Assembly: GCA_963782445.1 (NCBI GenBank)
Contig: CAWAJM010000001.1
Coordinates: 3,658,001 to 3,722,000 of the forward strand
Direction: 5' to 3'
Length of the DNA: 64,000 nt
From: ZC4RG20 sp963782445
GTDB taxonomy: Bacteria; Pseudomonadota; Gammaproteobacteria; Steroidobacterales; Rariloculaceae
The notes under the pieces were generated by a model. It was not told the DNA's origin, did not search any database, and saw nothing but the letters and a program-made list of their open reading frames with translations. Shown one piece after another: positions 54,201 to 62,951 of this stretch; within the stretch, counting starts at the first letter, position 1, and each line of letters opens with the position of its first letter. A program made the position numbers and the translations under genes.

Positions 54201-54527
54201 CTAGCGCGAGTCGCTCGCACTGATTTCGCGCCGCATCTGGTCGATCTCAGCGCGCAACATCTCGTACTCCTTCACCTTCTCGTGCAGGAAGCGGACCGTC
54301 AGCTTCGCTTTGTGCTCGACGCCTCTCGGAGTCAGCAGGTATTTATATGCCGCCTTGTTCCGACTGTTGGTAAAGCGGACAACCTTGAGCCATCCCAAAT
54401 CAATCAATGCCTGCAGGCAGTAATTGACCTTACCGACGCTGATACCAAGTTCCCGGGCAACATCCCGTTGGCTCAACTGCGGGTTCGCTTCCAGCAACCG
54501 CATCAGCTTGTAATGCACATCGCCCAA
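54201..54527 (-). CDS. MarR-family EPS-associated transcriptional regulator
   Basis: This 108-residue protein has a winged helix-turn-helix at about 15-60 (QLSQRDVARELGISVGKVNY), a wing (KVVRFTNSRNKAAYKYLLT) and a short C-terminal coiled coil (EYEMLRAEIDQMRREIS). It fits the small EPS-associated MarR-type regulators found in exopolysaccharide loci of proteobacteria. It sits inside the operon, between the SLBB exporter and Wzz. A 17-bp inverted repeat lies about 120 bp upstream of its start and may be its operator. Ligand unknown; feedback on the locus is inference. Confidence 0.88.
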   Translation of the reverse strand: MGDVHYKLMRLLEANPQLSQRDVARELGISVGKVNYCLQALIDLGWLKVVRFTNSRNKAAYKYLLTPRGVEHKAKLTVRFLHEKVKEYEMLRAEIDQMRREISASDSR

Positions 54528-54645
54528 TGGTTTCTCACGACGGTGAACCAGAACGAGGGGAGATGCGTTTGCACCAAGGGTCCTTACGGGCCTAGCAATC
54601 GCACACCGATTTAATGATGAAGCCCGGCACCGCGACGGATTCTTT

Positions 54646-54662
54646 CGTTCAAGCTTTGAACG
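54646..54662. promoter_or_regulatory. 17-bp inverted repeat, candidate operator
   Basis: Seven-base arms CGTTCAA and TTGAACG flank GCT in the 275-bp gap between the SLBB gene stop and the MarR-type regulator start. Size and symmetry suit a winged-helix dimer. Autoregulation is a guess from position. Confidence 0.35.
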
Positions 54663-54802
54663 CAGGCGAGTCTAAGCCCGGCCCCGAAGCCTGTCAAGGA
54701 ACTCGAAAGCCCGCACATCCGCACGATCTTATGAGCGGTTGGCAGTAGTTTGAGCACGGTTTCCGCGTGATCGCCGACGTAGCAGGCTGCTTGCCCGCCA
54801 CA

Positions 54803-57598
54803 TCAGAAGGAGTGGACGGCGGCTGCGGCGATCGCAAGATTGTAGACCACCTGAGTGACGCTGCTCCATTTCGCTAACGGCCTGACCTTGTCGACCTCCG
54901 TCGGAACTACGATGGTGTCGCCTGGACGGATCTGAGTCGAAGAGCTTCTATGAAACCATCGCCCACCGGACTTGACTATGACCTCGCCGTTTGCACGTAC
55001 GACATAGATTCGCTTCTTGTCCGCGCGAGACGTGAGACCACCGCTCATAGCAATGTAGTCTCCACGCTCTAGATCTGCCCGGTACACATGTGACGTTGGG
55101 TACTGAACCTCGCCCAAAACGGTCACTTCCTGCCGATATTGCGGGACCATCAACTGATCCCCGTCGCGGAGTTGGATATCAGCGCTCGTGTCGCCAGCAA
55201 TCAGCTTGTCCAGCCGGATCACCATGCGTCCAGTCGGCTCGGCGCTGCGCAGCTGACTGATCAGTGTCTGCCCCGTGCTTACGGCACTTGAATAGTTCGG
55301 GTCGGATAGCGACATGGCCGCAAGGTCGGTTTGAATCCGACGAGCCAGCATATCGATTTGCTCACGCTCGCGCTGCTTGAGGTCGACGCGCGTGAACACA
55401 CTGCCTTCCGGGAAAGCGAGACTGGTGACTCCTCCGGCACGCTTCAGGACGGACGACAGAGTCTCGCCTTGGCGAATAGGGTAGACACCGGGAAACTTGA
55501 CCTCGCCCCGTATAGTTACGGTCTCGGTTTCACGCCAGCGGCTGACCTCCTTAATGTTTAGATAATCGTAGGGGGCAAGCTTCAAGTCCGCTTTATCGTC
55601 ACCGTTGCGGATGGCCGCCAAGTCAACGTTGATGAGCTTGGTTTCCCGGTACTGGCCATTCACGACCGCGTACCGCGTCAACTCGGCCTTGATCGCATAA
55701 GCTGCGTCTGACATGCCGCCGCCTGCCCTAAGCAGGTCGCTGACACGCATGGAGTCCTCGAGCGGGTACTCGCCAGGGGCTCGCACTCGTCCGCCCACTC
55801 GCACAATTCGCTTGGGAGCGTTCGGAGCCTCCTGCACTTGAAGCTCCTTTAGTATCGGCTTGACGAACTGGCCGCGCCCCACGTCCAGGTTGAAGACGTA
55901 GACTGTGTCTCGCGGCTTGAGGACGGGATTCTCCTTGCTGGCCGGATGGGCCCACGCCGAGGCAAGATCGGCAGAAAGGACGTTTATTCGGACATTAGGC
56001 CGCACCTCGCGCTTTATGAGCACGTAATGCAGATCGGACGACGGCTTGACTAGCTTCGGGTTCGGAAGCAAGTCGGCGAGCGTCATTCCAGGCGTCCACT
56101 CGTGCAAGCCCGGTTCATATACGTTGCCCGAGAGGCGCACCGCATTGTCCAATTGCGACAAGCTGGTACGAACCTGCAACACGTCTCCGTCCTGCACCTT
56201 GATCTGGCGACCATGCGCCTTCGATACGTCGATCTCTTGTACAGCTGTACCGCGACCTTGAACGATCCGCTCCAGAGTCACGTCCGATCGATCGGCATTG
56301 GCCTTGAGCCCGCCTGCTAGCTCGACGAGATCGGCAACACTCTCTTCGCCGTTGAGCTCGTATACGGCCGGCCGCTTCACCTCTCCGTCCACGGCGACCG
56401 TAGCCCCGATCGGAGGCACGAAAATCACGTCTCCGGGCTGTAAGCGAGCGTCGCCGCTCGTGTCGCCCTTCAACAGAAGATCATAGAGGTCCAAGCGTGA
56501 AACGGTGCGCCCCGCTCGTCGCAAGGCGATACGTCGCAGCGAGCCGATGTGGCTGACACCGCCGCTGGCGAAAAGGGCATTGGTGATCGTGGATAGGCTG
56601 CTTACGGTATAGGAACCAGGCTGCTTTACGTCGCCTACGACGAACACACGTATCGATCGCAGCTCGCCAAGTGTCGTGCTCGCGCGCACGCCAATCATCT
56701 GCTCCCCTACTCGCTGGCCAATGAGCGTACGTAGGTCGTTGAAGTCCAGGCCGCTAACGCTAATCGGGCCTATTTCCGGAAAGTTGATCACGCCTTCGCG
56801 ATTGATCGTCAGAGAGTATTGGGCATTCTGTTTTCCAAACAGCTGAACATTTACGCTATCGCCCGGGCCTACGACGTAGTCGGTTGGGACGGGTATATCC
56901 GTGGCCGGGGCAAAGGTGGTTGAGGTCGTCTTGTCGAAAAGCTCATAGCCGAACGGCTCCAAAGCGGCGGTGCCGACGGGATCGAGTGGCAAGCGTGTAA
57001 TTTTCACGTCGAACGAGCTAAGCCCCGGTTCCGCCTCAAGCCGCACGGTGGCTTGGTCAACGTCCAGCCCTCCCAATGCGATGGCTGGAATTCCGGGCAG
57101 ATTCAGCAGTCCGGCTCGGTCCAATTTGTAAGGGTTGGCATCCGCAAGCCGCTTCTGGGTTTCGTCAATAGCGCTGTCGGTATTCGTCGTGTCGACAGAC
57201 CGCCCCCGCGGGGTAAACCTAATGACGAGTGTATCCCCGCCGGAAAACCGCGGATTCAGGTTCTCGAGGTCCTTGGATAAGCCGAGCGGCTTAGAGTTCG
57301 CCGCACCCGCCTCGGGTGGAGGCTGCTGCGAGCTCGTTCCCGACGCACCCTGCGCCGTCGACTGGCCATTTCCCTGCAATGCCTGCAGCACAGCCTGTTG
57401 CTGTTCCGGACTGAGCTGCTGCCCGAGTTGCTGAATCAGCGCCTGTTGCTGACTGGCCGGCAACGATTTGAAGGCGTCGATTTGTTGCTGGGCGGAAGCG
57501 GGCGTTTGACCTTCTGCTCGTGGAACGAGGACGACGCTCAAAAGAATCGTAAAGGCCGCTACGCAAAAGAATCGATATGCACTAGTTTCCGTCACCAT
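54803..57598 (-). CDS. large SLBB-domain polysaccharide export protein (OPX/Wza-like)
   Basis: From the ATG at 57598 (MVTETSAYRF) the product has 931 residues, over twice the length of E. coli Wza (about 380). A signal peptide (about 8-27) precedes a Gln-rich helical segment (about 30-80, repeated QQQ and LSPEQQQAVL). A Poly_export domain (TDYVVGPGDSVNVQLFGKQN) and several SLBB beta-grasp domains follow, e.g. VFVVGDVKQPGSYTVSSLS, VAVDGEVKRPAVYELNGEE and VTIRGEVKFPGVYPIRQGE. The end is hydrophobic (QVVYNLAIAAAAVHSF). No lipobox Cys was seen. It should form the periplasm-to-surface route for the glycan. First gene of the locus after Pgi. Confidence 0.92.
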   Translation of the reverse strand: MVTETSAYRFFCVAAFTILLSVVLVPRAEGQTPASAQQQIDAFKSLPASQQQALIQQLGQQLSPEQQQAVLQALQGNGQSTAQGASGTSSQQPPPEAGAANSKPLGLSKDLENLNPRFSGGDTLVIRFTPRGRSVDTTNTDSAIDETQKRLADANPYKLDRAGLLNLPGIPAIALGGLDVDQATVRLEAEPGLSSFDVKITRLPLDPVGTAALEPFGYELFDKTTSTTFAPATDIPVPTDYVVGPGDSVNVQLFGKQNAQYSLTINREGVINFPEIGPISVSGLDFNDLRTLIGQRVGEQMIGVRASTTLGELRSIRVFVVGDVKQPGSYTVSSLSTITNALFASGGVSHIGSLRRIALRRAGRTVSRLDLYDLLLKGDTSGDARLQPGDVIFVPPIGATVAVDGEVKRPAVYELNGEESVADLVELAGGLKANADRSDVTLERIVQGRGTAVQEIDVSKAHGRQIKVQDGDVLQVRTSLSQLDNAVRLSGNVYEPGLHEWTPGMTLADLLPNPKLVKPSSDLHYVLIKREVRPNVRINVLSADLASAWAHPASKENPVLKPRDTVYVFNLDVGRGQFVKPILKELQVQEAPNAPKRIVRVGGRVRAPGEYPLEDSMRVSDLLRAGGGMSDAAYAIKAELTRYAVVNGQYRETKLINVDLAAIRNGDDKADLKLAPYDYLNIKEVSRWRETETVTIRGEVKFPGVYPIRQGETLSSVLKRAGGVTSLAFPEGSVFTRVDLKQREREQIDMLARRIQTDLAAMSLSDPNYSSAVSTGQTLISQLRSAEPTGRMVIRLDKLIAGDTSADIQLRDGDQLMVPQYRQEVTVLGEVQYPTSHVYRADLERGDYIAMSGGLTSRADKKRIYVVRANGEVIVKSGGRWFHRSSSTQIRPGDTIVVPTEVDKVRPLAKWSSVTQVVYNLAIAAAAVHSF

Positions 57599-57908
57599 CA
57601 CTGCGAGACCATTTCTGGAACGGCTTGTGCCGCCCGTTACCGACGATACTCCGCTCGCGCTTCGCCACTCCGCGAACACCAGTATCGGCATCACGTCGTC
57701 GCTTCACACACAGCCCCAACACTCGACAGAACCCGCACCGCTCAGCACACGAGGGTAGTAACTCGAATCGCAAGGATGTGGAGAAAGGGCGCCACTTGTT
57801 CTCGAGCAACAAACGCCCCATTGAGACCCTGCCTCACTTCGGACTCGGCGAATATACCGCAAATCGCCTCCGCAGAGGTGACTCGGAACGGCCGAACGAA
57901 TCGTTCGC
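57599..57908. other. 310-bp gap between pgi and the SLBB gene
   Basis: No gene was found. It probably holds the promoter of the polysaccharide operon on the minus strand. A TATATT near 57852-57857 (minus strand) is a possible -10 without a good -35. A 15-bp palindrome, CGAACG-AAT-CGTTCG, lies at 57893-57907 just beyond the pgi stop. Confidence 0.35.
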
Positions 57909-59504
57909 TTATCGCCAGGCTTTCATCAGAGCCTCGGCCCCCGAAATTGCCGAGGACGTCTCCTTCGCTGGCGGAGACACAAGAGCAATCTGCGACGCAA
58001 GCTTCTTTCCTAGCTCCACCCCCCACTGATCAAACGAATTCACATCCCAAACCACCCCCTGCACGAACACCTTGTGCTCATACAAGGCAACAAGCTTCCC
58101 AAGCGTCCCGGCATCGAGCCGCGCGAACGCAATCAACGAATTCGGTCTGTTAGACGGATAATGCCGGTGCGGTCCCTTGCCGGCTTCTCCTTCCGGGTCC
58201 CCCTCCGCCAACGCCCAGGCCTGCGCGAGACAATTCGCGATCGTCAGATCCTGCTGCGCCTGCCTCCCCACCCCCGACTTCGCCGGCAGCAGAAAATCGA
58301 TCGAGACGCGCTCGGTCCCCTGGTGCAGCAGCTGATAAAACGAATGCTGCGCGTTCGACCCGGGCTCCCCCCAGACGATCGGGCAGGTCGCGCTCTCGAC
58401 GGGCTCCCCGCCGCGGCGGACGGACTTGCCGTTGCTCTCCATCTCGAGCTGCTGCAAGTAAGCCGGGAAGCGCGCCAAGTGGTCGTCGTAGGGCAGCACG
58501 GCGTGCGTCGGCGCGCCGAGAAAGTTCCGGTTCCAGATCCCGACGAGCGCGAGCAGCACCGGCAGGTTCTCCCGCAGCGGGGCCGTCCGGAAGTGCTCGT
58601 CCATGGCGTGGCCGCCGGCCAGCATCGCCTCGAATTGCGGCCAGCCGACGGCCAGCGCCACGGTCAGCCCGACGGCCGACCAGACGGAATACCGCCCGCC
58701 GACCCAGTCCCACATGGCGAGCCGCCGGTCGGGCGCAATGCCGAACTCGTCCATGGCCGCGTGGTTCGTCGAGACGGCCACGCACTGGGCGGCGACGGCC
58801 TGCTCGCCGCCGCGCTCGAGCAGCCACTCGCGCACGGCCCGGGCGTTGGTCAGCGTCTCGAGCGTCGTGAAGCTCTTCGAGCAGATCACGAACAGGGTCG
58901 TCGCGGGGTCGACCCGGGCCAGCACGTGGCTGAGCTCCACGCCGTCGACGTTCGAGACGCAGTGCACGCCGAGGCCGGGCTTGCAGACCTCGGCGAGCGC
59001 CCGCACGGCCATGACGATGCCGAGATCGGAGCCGCCGATGCCGATATTGACGACGTCGGTGATGGCCTCGCCGGTGTAGCCCTTGAGCTCGCCGGCGTGC
59101 AGCGCCTCGGCCAGCGCGCGCATCTTCGCGCGCTCGGCCTCGACGGCCGGCATGACGTTCTCGCCCCAGGCGCTGATCGGCTGGTCGGACGGCCGGCGCA
59201 GCGCGACGTGCAGCGCGGGCCGGTCCTCGGTGTTGTTGATCGCGTGGCCGGCGAACATGAGCTCGATCCAGCGCGGCACCTCGGTCTGCTGGGCGAGCTC
59301 GAGGAGCTGGGCGAGCGCCTCGTGGTCGAGGAGCTCCCGGCTGAAGTCGTAGAGCAGGCCTTCGCGCTCGAGAGAGAAGGCGTTGAAGCGGTTCGGCTCG
59401 GCGGCGAAGAGCTGCTTGAGGGTCGCTTCGCGCTTCAGCGTATCCGCGTGCCGGGTGAGGGACCGCCAGGCGTCGGTGTGGGGGCCGTAGGTATCTGTGG
59501 CCAT
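57909..59504 (-). CDS. pgi: glucose-6-phosphate isomerase
   Basis: The start MATDTYGPHTDAWRSL at 59504 gives 531 residues, normal for bacterial Pgi; an earlier ATG at 59546 is less likely. Signatures: IGIGGSDLGIVMAV, the glycolytic GGRYSVWSAVGL, NHAAMDEFGI and the C-terminal SFDQWGVELGKKLA. It interconverts glucose-6-P and fructose-6-P, the branch point to UDP-GlcNAc used by PseB and WbpM. It is on the same strand as the polysaccharide locus, 310 bp upstream of the SLBB gene. Confidence 0.97.
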   Translation of the reverse strand: MATDTYGPHTDAWRSLTRHADTLKREATLKQLFAAEPNRFNAFSLEREGLLYDFSRELLDHEALAQLLELAQQTEVPRWIELMFAGHAINNTEDRPALHVALRRPSDQPISAWGENVMPAVEAERAKMRALAEALHAGELKGYTGEAITDVVNIGIGGSDLGIVMAVRALAEVCKPGLGVHCVSNVDGVELSHVLARVDPATTLFVICSKSFTTLETLTNARAVREWLLERGGEQAVAAQCVAVSTNHAAMDEFGIAPDRRLAMWDWVGGRYSVWSAVGLTVALAVGWPQFEAMLAGGHAMDEHFRTAPLRENLPVLLALVGIWNRNFLGAPTHAVLPYDDHLARFPAYLQQLEMESNGKSVRRGGEPVESATCPIVWGEPGSNAQHSFYQLLHQGTERVSIDFLLPAKSGVGRQAQQDLTIANCLAQAWALAEGDPEGEAGKGPHRHYPSNRPNSLIAFARLDAGTLGKLVALYEHKVFVQGVVWDVNSFDQWGVELGKKLASQIALVSPPAKETSSAISGAEALMKAWR

Positions 59505-59668
59505 GGGCGTGACTCGCAGGAACAGAGGGTCGGAAAACCCTGGCATGCGGGCCGGGAGAAATCAATCGGATCGGCCGAATTGGGGGCTCGGCGCCGGTCG
59601 CGGCGTGGCTTCAAGATCTCCTCCGAGCTGCTCTTAACCGGAACGATTCGCGCGCCTATACTCGCCCG

Positions 59669-60244
59669 ATGATCGAGAGTCCCGCAAACGTGTGGCCGCG
59701 CCGCCATCGGCTCAATGTGGCGGAGTACTACCGAATGGGCGAGACCGGCATCCTGCCGCCGGAGGCGCGTGTCGAGCTGATCGAGGGAGAGATCATCGAC
59801 ATGGCCCCGAACGGGAGTCCCCACGCGGGCACAACGGATCAATTGGCGTCGATCCTGATGGCTGCCAGCGGCGGCCGGTTTCTCGTCAGGCAGCAAAACC
59901 CGCTGCGCCTCGACGATTTCTCCGAGCCCGTGCCGGATATCGCCCTGCTTCGACCGCGCGCGGACCGCTACAAGGCCAGCCACCCGGGGCCCGCGGACGT
60001 TTTTCTGCTGATCGAGGTGGCTTCGAGCTCGCTACGTTACGACGTCGAGACCAAGGCCGCGCTGTACGCCCGGCACGGCATTCCGGAGCTGTGGATCGTG
60101 GATCTCGTGCATGAGGCCCTGCTCCGCTTTCGGGAGGTCGCCGAAGGCGGCTACGCGCGCTCGGACCGGCCCGGGCTTACGGAGCCTGTCGGTATCGCCG
60201 CGCTGCCGGATCTCGGGATCGACCTGTCCTGCCTGTTTGCCTGA
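59669..60244 (+). CDS. Uma2-family (PD-(D/E)xK) nuclease-like protein, intact
   Basis: This 191-residue protein has the family motifs in order: LNVAEYYRMGETG, VELIEGEIIDMAPNG, EPVPDIALLRPR, FLLIEVASSSLRYDVETKAA and ARHGIPELWIVDL. It closely parallels the intact copy at 16482, e.g. in the RHRLNVAEYY and GSPHAG positions. The two are probably paralogues. It is divergent from pgi and convergent with the epimerase, and no partner is evident. Cellular role unknown. Confidence 0.88.
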   Translation: MIESPANVWPRRHRLNVAEYYRMGETGILPPEARVELIEGEIIDMAPNGSPHAGTTDQLASILMAASGGRFLVRQQNPLRLDDFSEPVPDIALLRPRADRYKASHPGPADVFLLIEVASSSLRYDVETKAALYARHGIPELWIVDLVHEALLRFREVAEGGYARSDRPGLTEPVGIAALPDLGIDLSCLFA

Positions 60245-60269
60245 GCTGGGCGGGCCTCCCGCCCGCCGC

Positions 60270-61283
60270 TCACGCTTTGACGCCGTAATATTCGCGATAC
60301 CACTCGACGAACCGCCGCACGCCCTCCTCGACGGGCGTCGCGGGCCGGTAGCCCACTTCCTCGACGAGGTCCTCGACGTCCGCCCAGGTGTCGGGCACGT
60401 CGCCGGCCTGCAGGGGCAGCAGGTTCTTCTCGGCCTCGCGGCCGAGGCACTGCTCCAGCAGCTCGATGTAGCGCATGAGCTCGACGGGCTGCTGGTTGCC
60501 GATGTTGTAGATGCGGTAGGGCGCGCTGCTCGTGCCGGGGTCCGGGTCCTCGCCGGACCAGTGCGCGTTGGGTGTCGCGGGCCGGTCGAGCGCGGCGATG
60601 ACGCCGCCGGCGATGTCGTCGACGTAGGTGAAGTCGCGCCGGTGGTGGCCGTAGTTGAAGACGTCGATGGGCTCGCCGGCCAGGATCGCCTTGGTGAACA
60701 GGAACAGCGCCATGTCCGGCCGGCCCCAGGGGCCGTAGACGGTGAAGAACCTGAGGCCCGTGACCGGCAGGCCGTAGAGGCTCGCGTAGGTATGGGCCAT
60801 GAGCTCGTTGGACTTCTTCGTCGCGGCGTAGAGCGAGAGCGGGTGGTCGACGTTCTGGTGCACGGAGAACGGCATCTTCGTGTTCGCGCCGTAGACCGAG
60901 CTCGTCGAGGCGAAAACGAGGTGCTCGACGCCGTGGTAGCGGCAGCCCTCGAGGATGGTCATCGTGCCGCTCACGTTGCTGTCGATATAGGCGAACGGGT
61001 TCTCCAAGCTGTAGCGCACGCCGGCCTGGGCGCCGAGATGGACGACGCGGTCGAACTTCTCGGCTTCGAACAGCTCCGCGATGCGGGCGCGGTCGGCCAG
61101 GTCCGCCTTGACGAACGCGAAGCGGGGCTCGCGCGCGAGCAGGTCGCGGCGCGCCTCCTTGAGCGTCACGTCGTAGTAGTCGTTGAGGTTGTCGAGGCCG
61201 ACGACCTCGTCGCCGCGTTCGAGAAGCCGCTTCGCTGTGTGGAAACCGATGAAGCCGGCGGCGCCGGTGACCAGTACCTTCAA
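60270..61283 (-). CDS. UDP-glucuronate 4-epimerase-like NAD-dependent epimerase
   Basis: This 337-residue extended short-chain dehydrogenase has VLVTGAAGFIGFHTAKRLLE for NAD binding, LDNLNDYYDVTLKEAR (typical of the LpsL/CapI UDP-GlcA 4-epimerases), HLGAQAGVRYSLENP, the Ser-Tyr-Lys site in ASTSSVYG and LYAATKKSNE, and FFTVYGPWGRPDMALF. It would produce UDP-galacturonate. It lies downstream of the nucleotide-sugar dehydrogenase on the same strand, separated by inverted repeat copy 3. Together they may supply uronic acids for the glycan. Confidence 0.9.
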   Translation of the reverse strand: MKVLVTGAAGFIGFHTAKRLLERGDEVVGLDNLNDYYDVTLKEARRDLLAREPRFAFVKADLADRARIAELFEAEKFDRVVHLGAQAGVRYSLENPFAYIDSNVSGTMTILEGCRYHGVEHLVFASTSSVYGANTKMPFSVHQNVDHPLSLYAATKKSNELMAHTYASLYGLPVTGLRFFTVYGPWGRPDMALFLFTKAILAGEPIDVFNYGHHRRDFTYVDDIAGGVIAALDRPATPNAHWSGEDPDPGTSSAPYRIYNIGNQQPVELMRYIELLEQCLGREAEKNLLPLQAGDVPDTWADVEDLVEEVGYRPATPVEEGVRRFVEWYREYYGVKA

Positions 61284-61302
61284 TGCTTGCTCCAGGATTG
61301 AG

Positions 61303-61383
61303 AAAAAGGGGTCAGAGCCCTTTTCCGCTACCGCCTTCGAAAATTCGCCGTCGGCGCAACGAAAAGGGCTCTGACCCCTTTTT
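61303..61383. repeat. inverted repeat copy 3 (GGGGTCAGAGCCC family)
   Basis: Arms at 61303-61325 and 61361-61383 are reverse complements, with a 35-bp loop. It fills most of the gap between the epimerase start (61283) and the dehydrogenase stop (61404), so it could terminate or attenuate transcription between two genes of one pathway. Confidence 0.9.
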
Positions 61384-61403
61384 CTGCAAACTCCGCGCCA
61401 CCC

Positions 61404-62681
61404 TCACAGCCGGGCGTCCACCCGTTCCTTCGGCAGCACGGACTTGATGTCGTAGAGGACGCAATTCGGCGTGCCGAGCCGGCGCACGCCCTCGGCGCCG
61501 AGCGCGACAAACTCCCGATGCGCGACGGCCAGCACGATGGCGTCGTAGGCGCCCGTGTCGGGCTTCGGCACGAGCCGGATGCCGTATTCGTGCGCGGCCT
61601 CGGCGGGGTCCGCCCACGGGTCGTAGACGTCCACGCGACAATGATAGGACTCGAGCTCGGTCACCACGTCCGCCACCTTGGTATTGCGCACGTCCGGGCA
61701 GTTCTCCTTGAAGGCGAGCCCGAGCACGAGCACGCGCGCGTCGGCCGGGTTGATGTTGCGGCCGATCATGAGCTTGATGACGCGCGCGGCGACGTAGCCG
61801 CCCATATTGTCGTTGAGCCGGCGCCCGGCGAGGATCATCTCCGGGTGGTAGCCGACGGCCTCGGCCTTGTAGGTCAGGTAGTAAGGGTCGACGCCGATGC
61901 AGTGGCCGCCGACGAGGCCGGGCCGAAACGGCAGGAAGTTCCACTTCGTGCCGGCGGCCTGCAGCACCTCGAGCGTATCGATGCCGAGCCGGTTGAAGAT
62001 CACGGCGAGCTCGTTGATGAGCGCGATGTTGACGTCGCGCTGCGTGTTCTCGATGACCTTAGCGGCCTCGGCGACCTTGATGCTCGAAGCCTTGTGGGTG
62101 CCGGCCTTGATGATGCTGCCGTAGAGCGCGTCGACGAAGTCGGCCGTCTCGGGCGTCGAGCCCGAGGTGACCTTGAGGATCGTCGTGACACGGTGATCCT
62201 TGTCGCCGGGGTTGATGCGCTCGGGGCTGTAGCCGGCGAAGAAATCCTTGTTGAACGTCAGGCCGGAGACCTGCTCGATGATCGGGATGCAGAACTCCTC
62301 GGTGCAGCCCGGGTAGACGGTCGACTCGAAGATCACGACGTCGCCGTTCCGCAGGGCCTTGCCGACGGTCTGGCTCGCGCCCTTGAGCGGCGTCAGCAGC
62401 GGGCGCTTGTCACGCGAGACCGGCGTCGGCACGGTCACGATATAGACGTTGCACTCGGCGAGCGCCTCGGGGTCCGTCGTGTACGTGAGCTGCGTCGCCT
62501 CGGCGAGCTCCTCGGGGGAGGCCTCGCGCGTCGAGTCGCGGCCGGCCTTGAGCTCCTCGATGCGCGGCGCCTTGAGATCGAAGCCGACGGTGGGGTAACG
62601 CTTGCCGAACTCGAGCGCGAGCGGCAAGCCCACATAGCCGAGACCGATGATGCCGATCCGGACGTTGTTCAGGGAGGCCAA
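61404..62681 (-). CDS. nucleotide-sugar dehydrogenase, TviB/WbpO-like
   Basis: This 425-residue enzyme has IGIIGLGYVGLPLALEFG for NAD binding, YSPERINPGDKDHRVTTILK, the catalytic Cys in GLVGGHCIGVDPYYLTY, and VLVLGLAFKENCPDVRNTKV. The PERINPGDK form and overall pattern fit the TviB/WbpO group, which oxidises UDP-GlcNAc or UDP-GalNAc at C-6, more than UDP-glucose dehydrogenases. The product could be a HexNAcA unit, and the AsnB-like protein at 34770 could amidate it. Same strand as the epimerase. Inverted repeats flank both sides. Confidence 0.9.
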   Translation of the reverse strand: MASLNNVRIGIIGLGYVGLPLALEFGKRYPTVGFDLKAPRIEELKAGRDSTREASPEELAEATQLTYTTDPEALAECNVYIVTVPTPVSRDKRPLLTPLKGASQTVGKALRNGDVVIFESTVYPGCTEEFCIPIIEQVSGLTFNKDFFAGYSPERINPGDKDHRVTTILKVTSGSTPETADFVDALYGSIIKAGTHKASSIKVAEAAKVIENTQRDVNIALINELAVIFNRLGIDTLEVLQAAGTKWNFLPFRPGLVGGHCIGVDPYYLTYKAEAVGYHPEMILAGRRLNDNMGGYVAARVIKLMIGRNINPADARVLVLGLAFKENCPDVRNTKVADVVTELESYHCRVDVYDPWADPAEAAHEYGIRLVPKPDTGAYDAIVLAVAHREFVALGAEGVRRLGTPNCVLYDIKSVLPKERVDARL

Positions 62682-62835
62682 GTTCTGTCACCTCGGTTTG
62701 ATGAAGAGTCGGCGCGGTGCGGCCGCAGCCACGGCACCGCGCGGCGATCGCCGGGGGGCAAGAATGCGCCGGGCCGGCACCGATCGCAACTGAGCAGTTC
62801 TCAGAACGCGGTATGGCCGCGGGCGGGGGCCGCAA

Positions 62836-62935
62836 GCGGGGTCAGAGCCCTTTTTTGCGCCCCAAGCCCCTCAATACGCTGCGGCCTGCAGGCCGCAGCG
62901 CCCACCGCCGTCGCGCGCAAAAAAGGGCTCTGACC
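62836..62935. repeat. inverted repeat copy 4, with nested palindrome
   Basis: Arms at 62836-62858 and 62913-62935 are exact reverse complements (GGGGTCAGAGCCC, six Ts, GCGC). The loop contains a second, perfect 24-bp palindrome at 62875-62898 centred on CTGCAG. It lies between the 5' end of the dehydrogenase gene and the 3' end of nhaB. A two-level hairpin should form in RNA from either strand. Confidence 0.9.
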
Positions 62936-62951
62936 CCTCTTAAAGCCCCTC

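Noticed and set aside
58074..62933. Very long plus-strand open frames opposite pgi, the epimerase and the dehydrogenase
   Set aside because: Codon-position bias and motifs belong to the minus-strand genes; the plus frames are Arg/Asp/Ala-rich without motifs.
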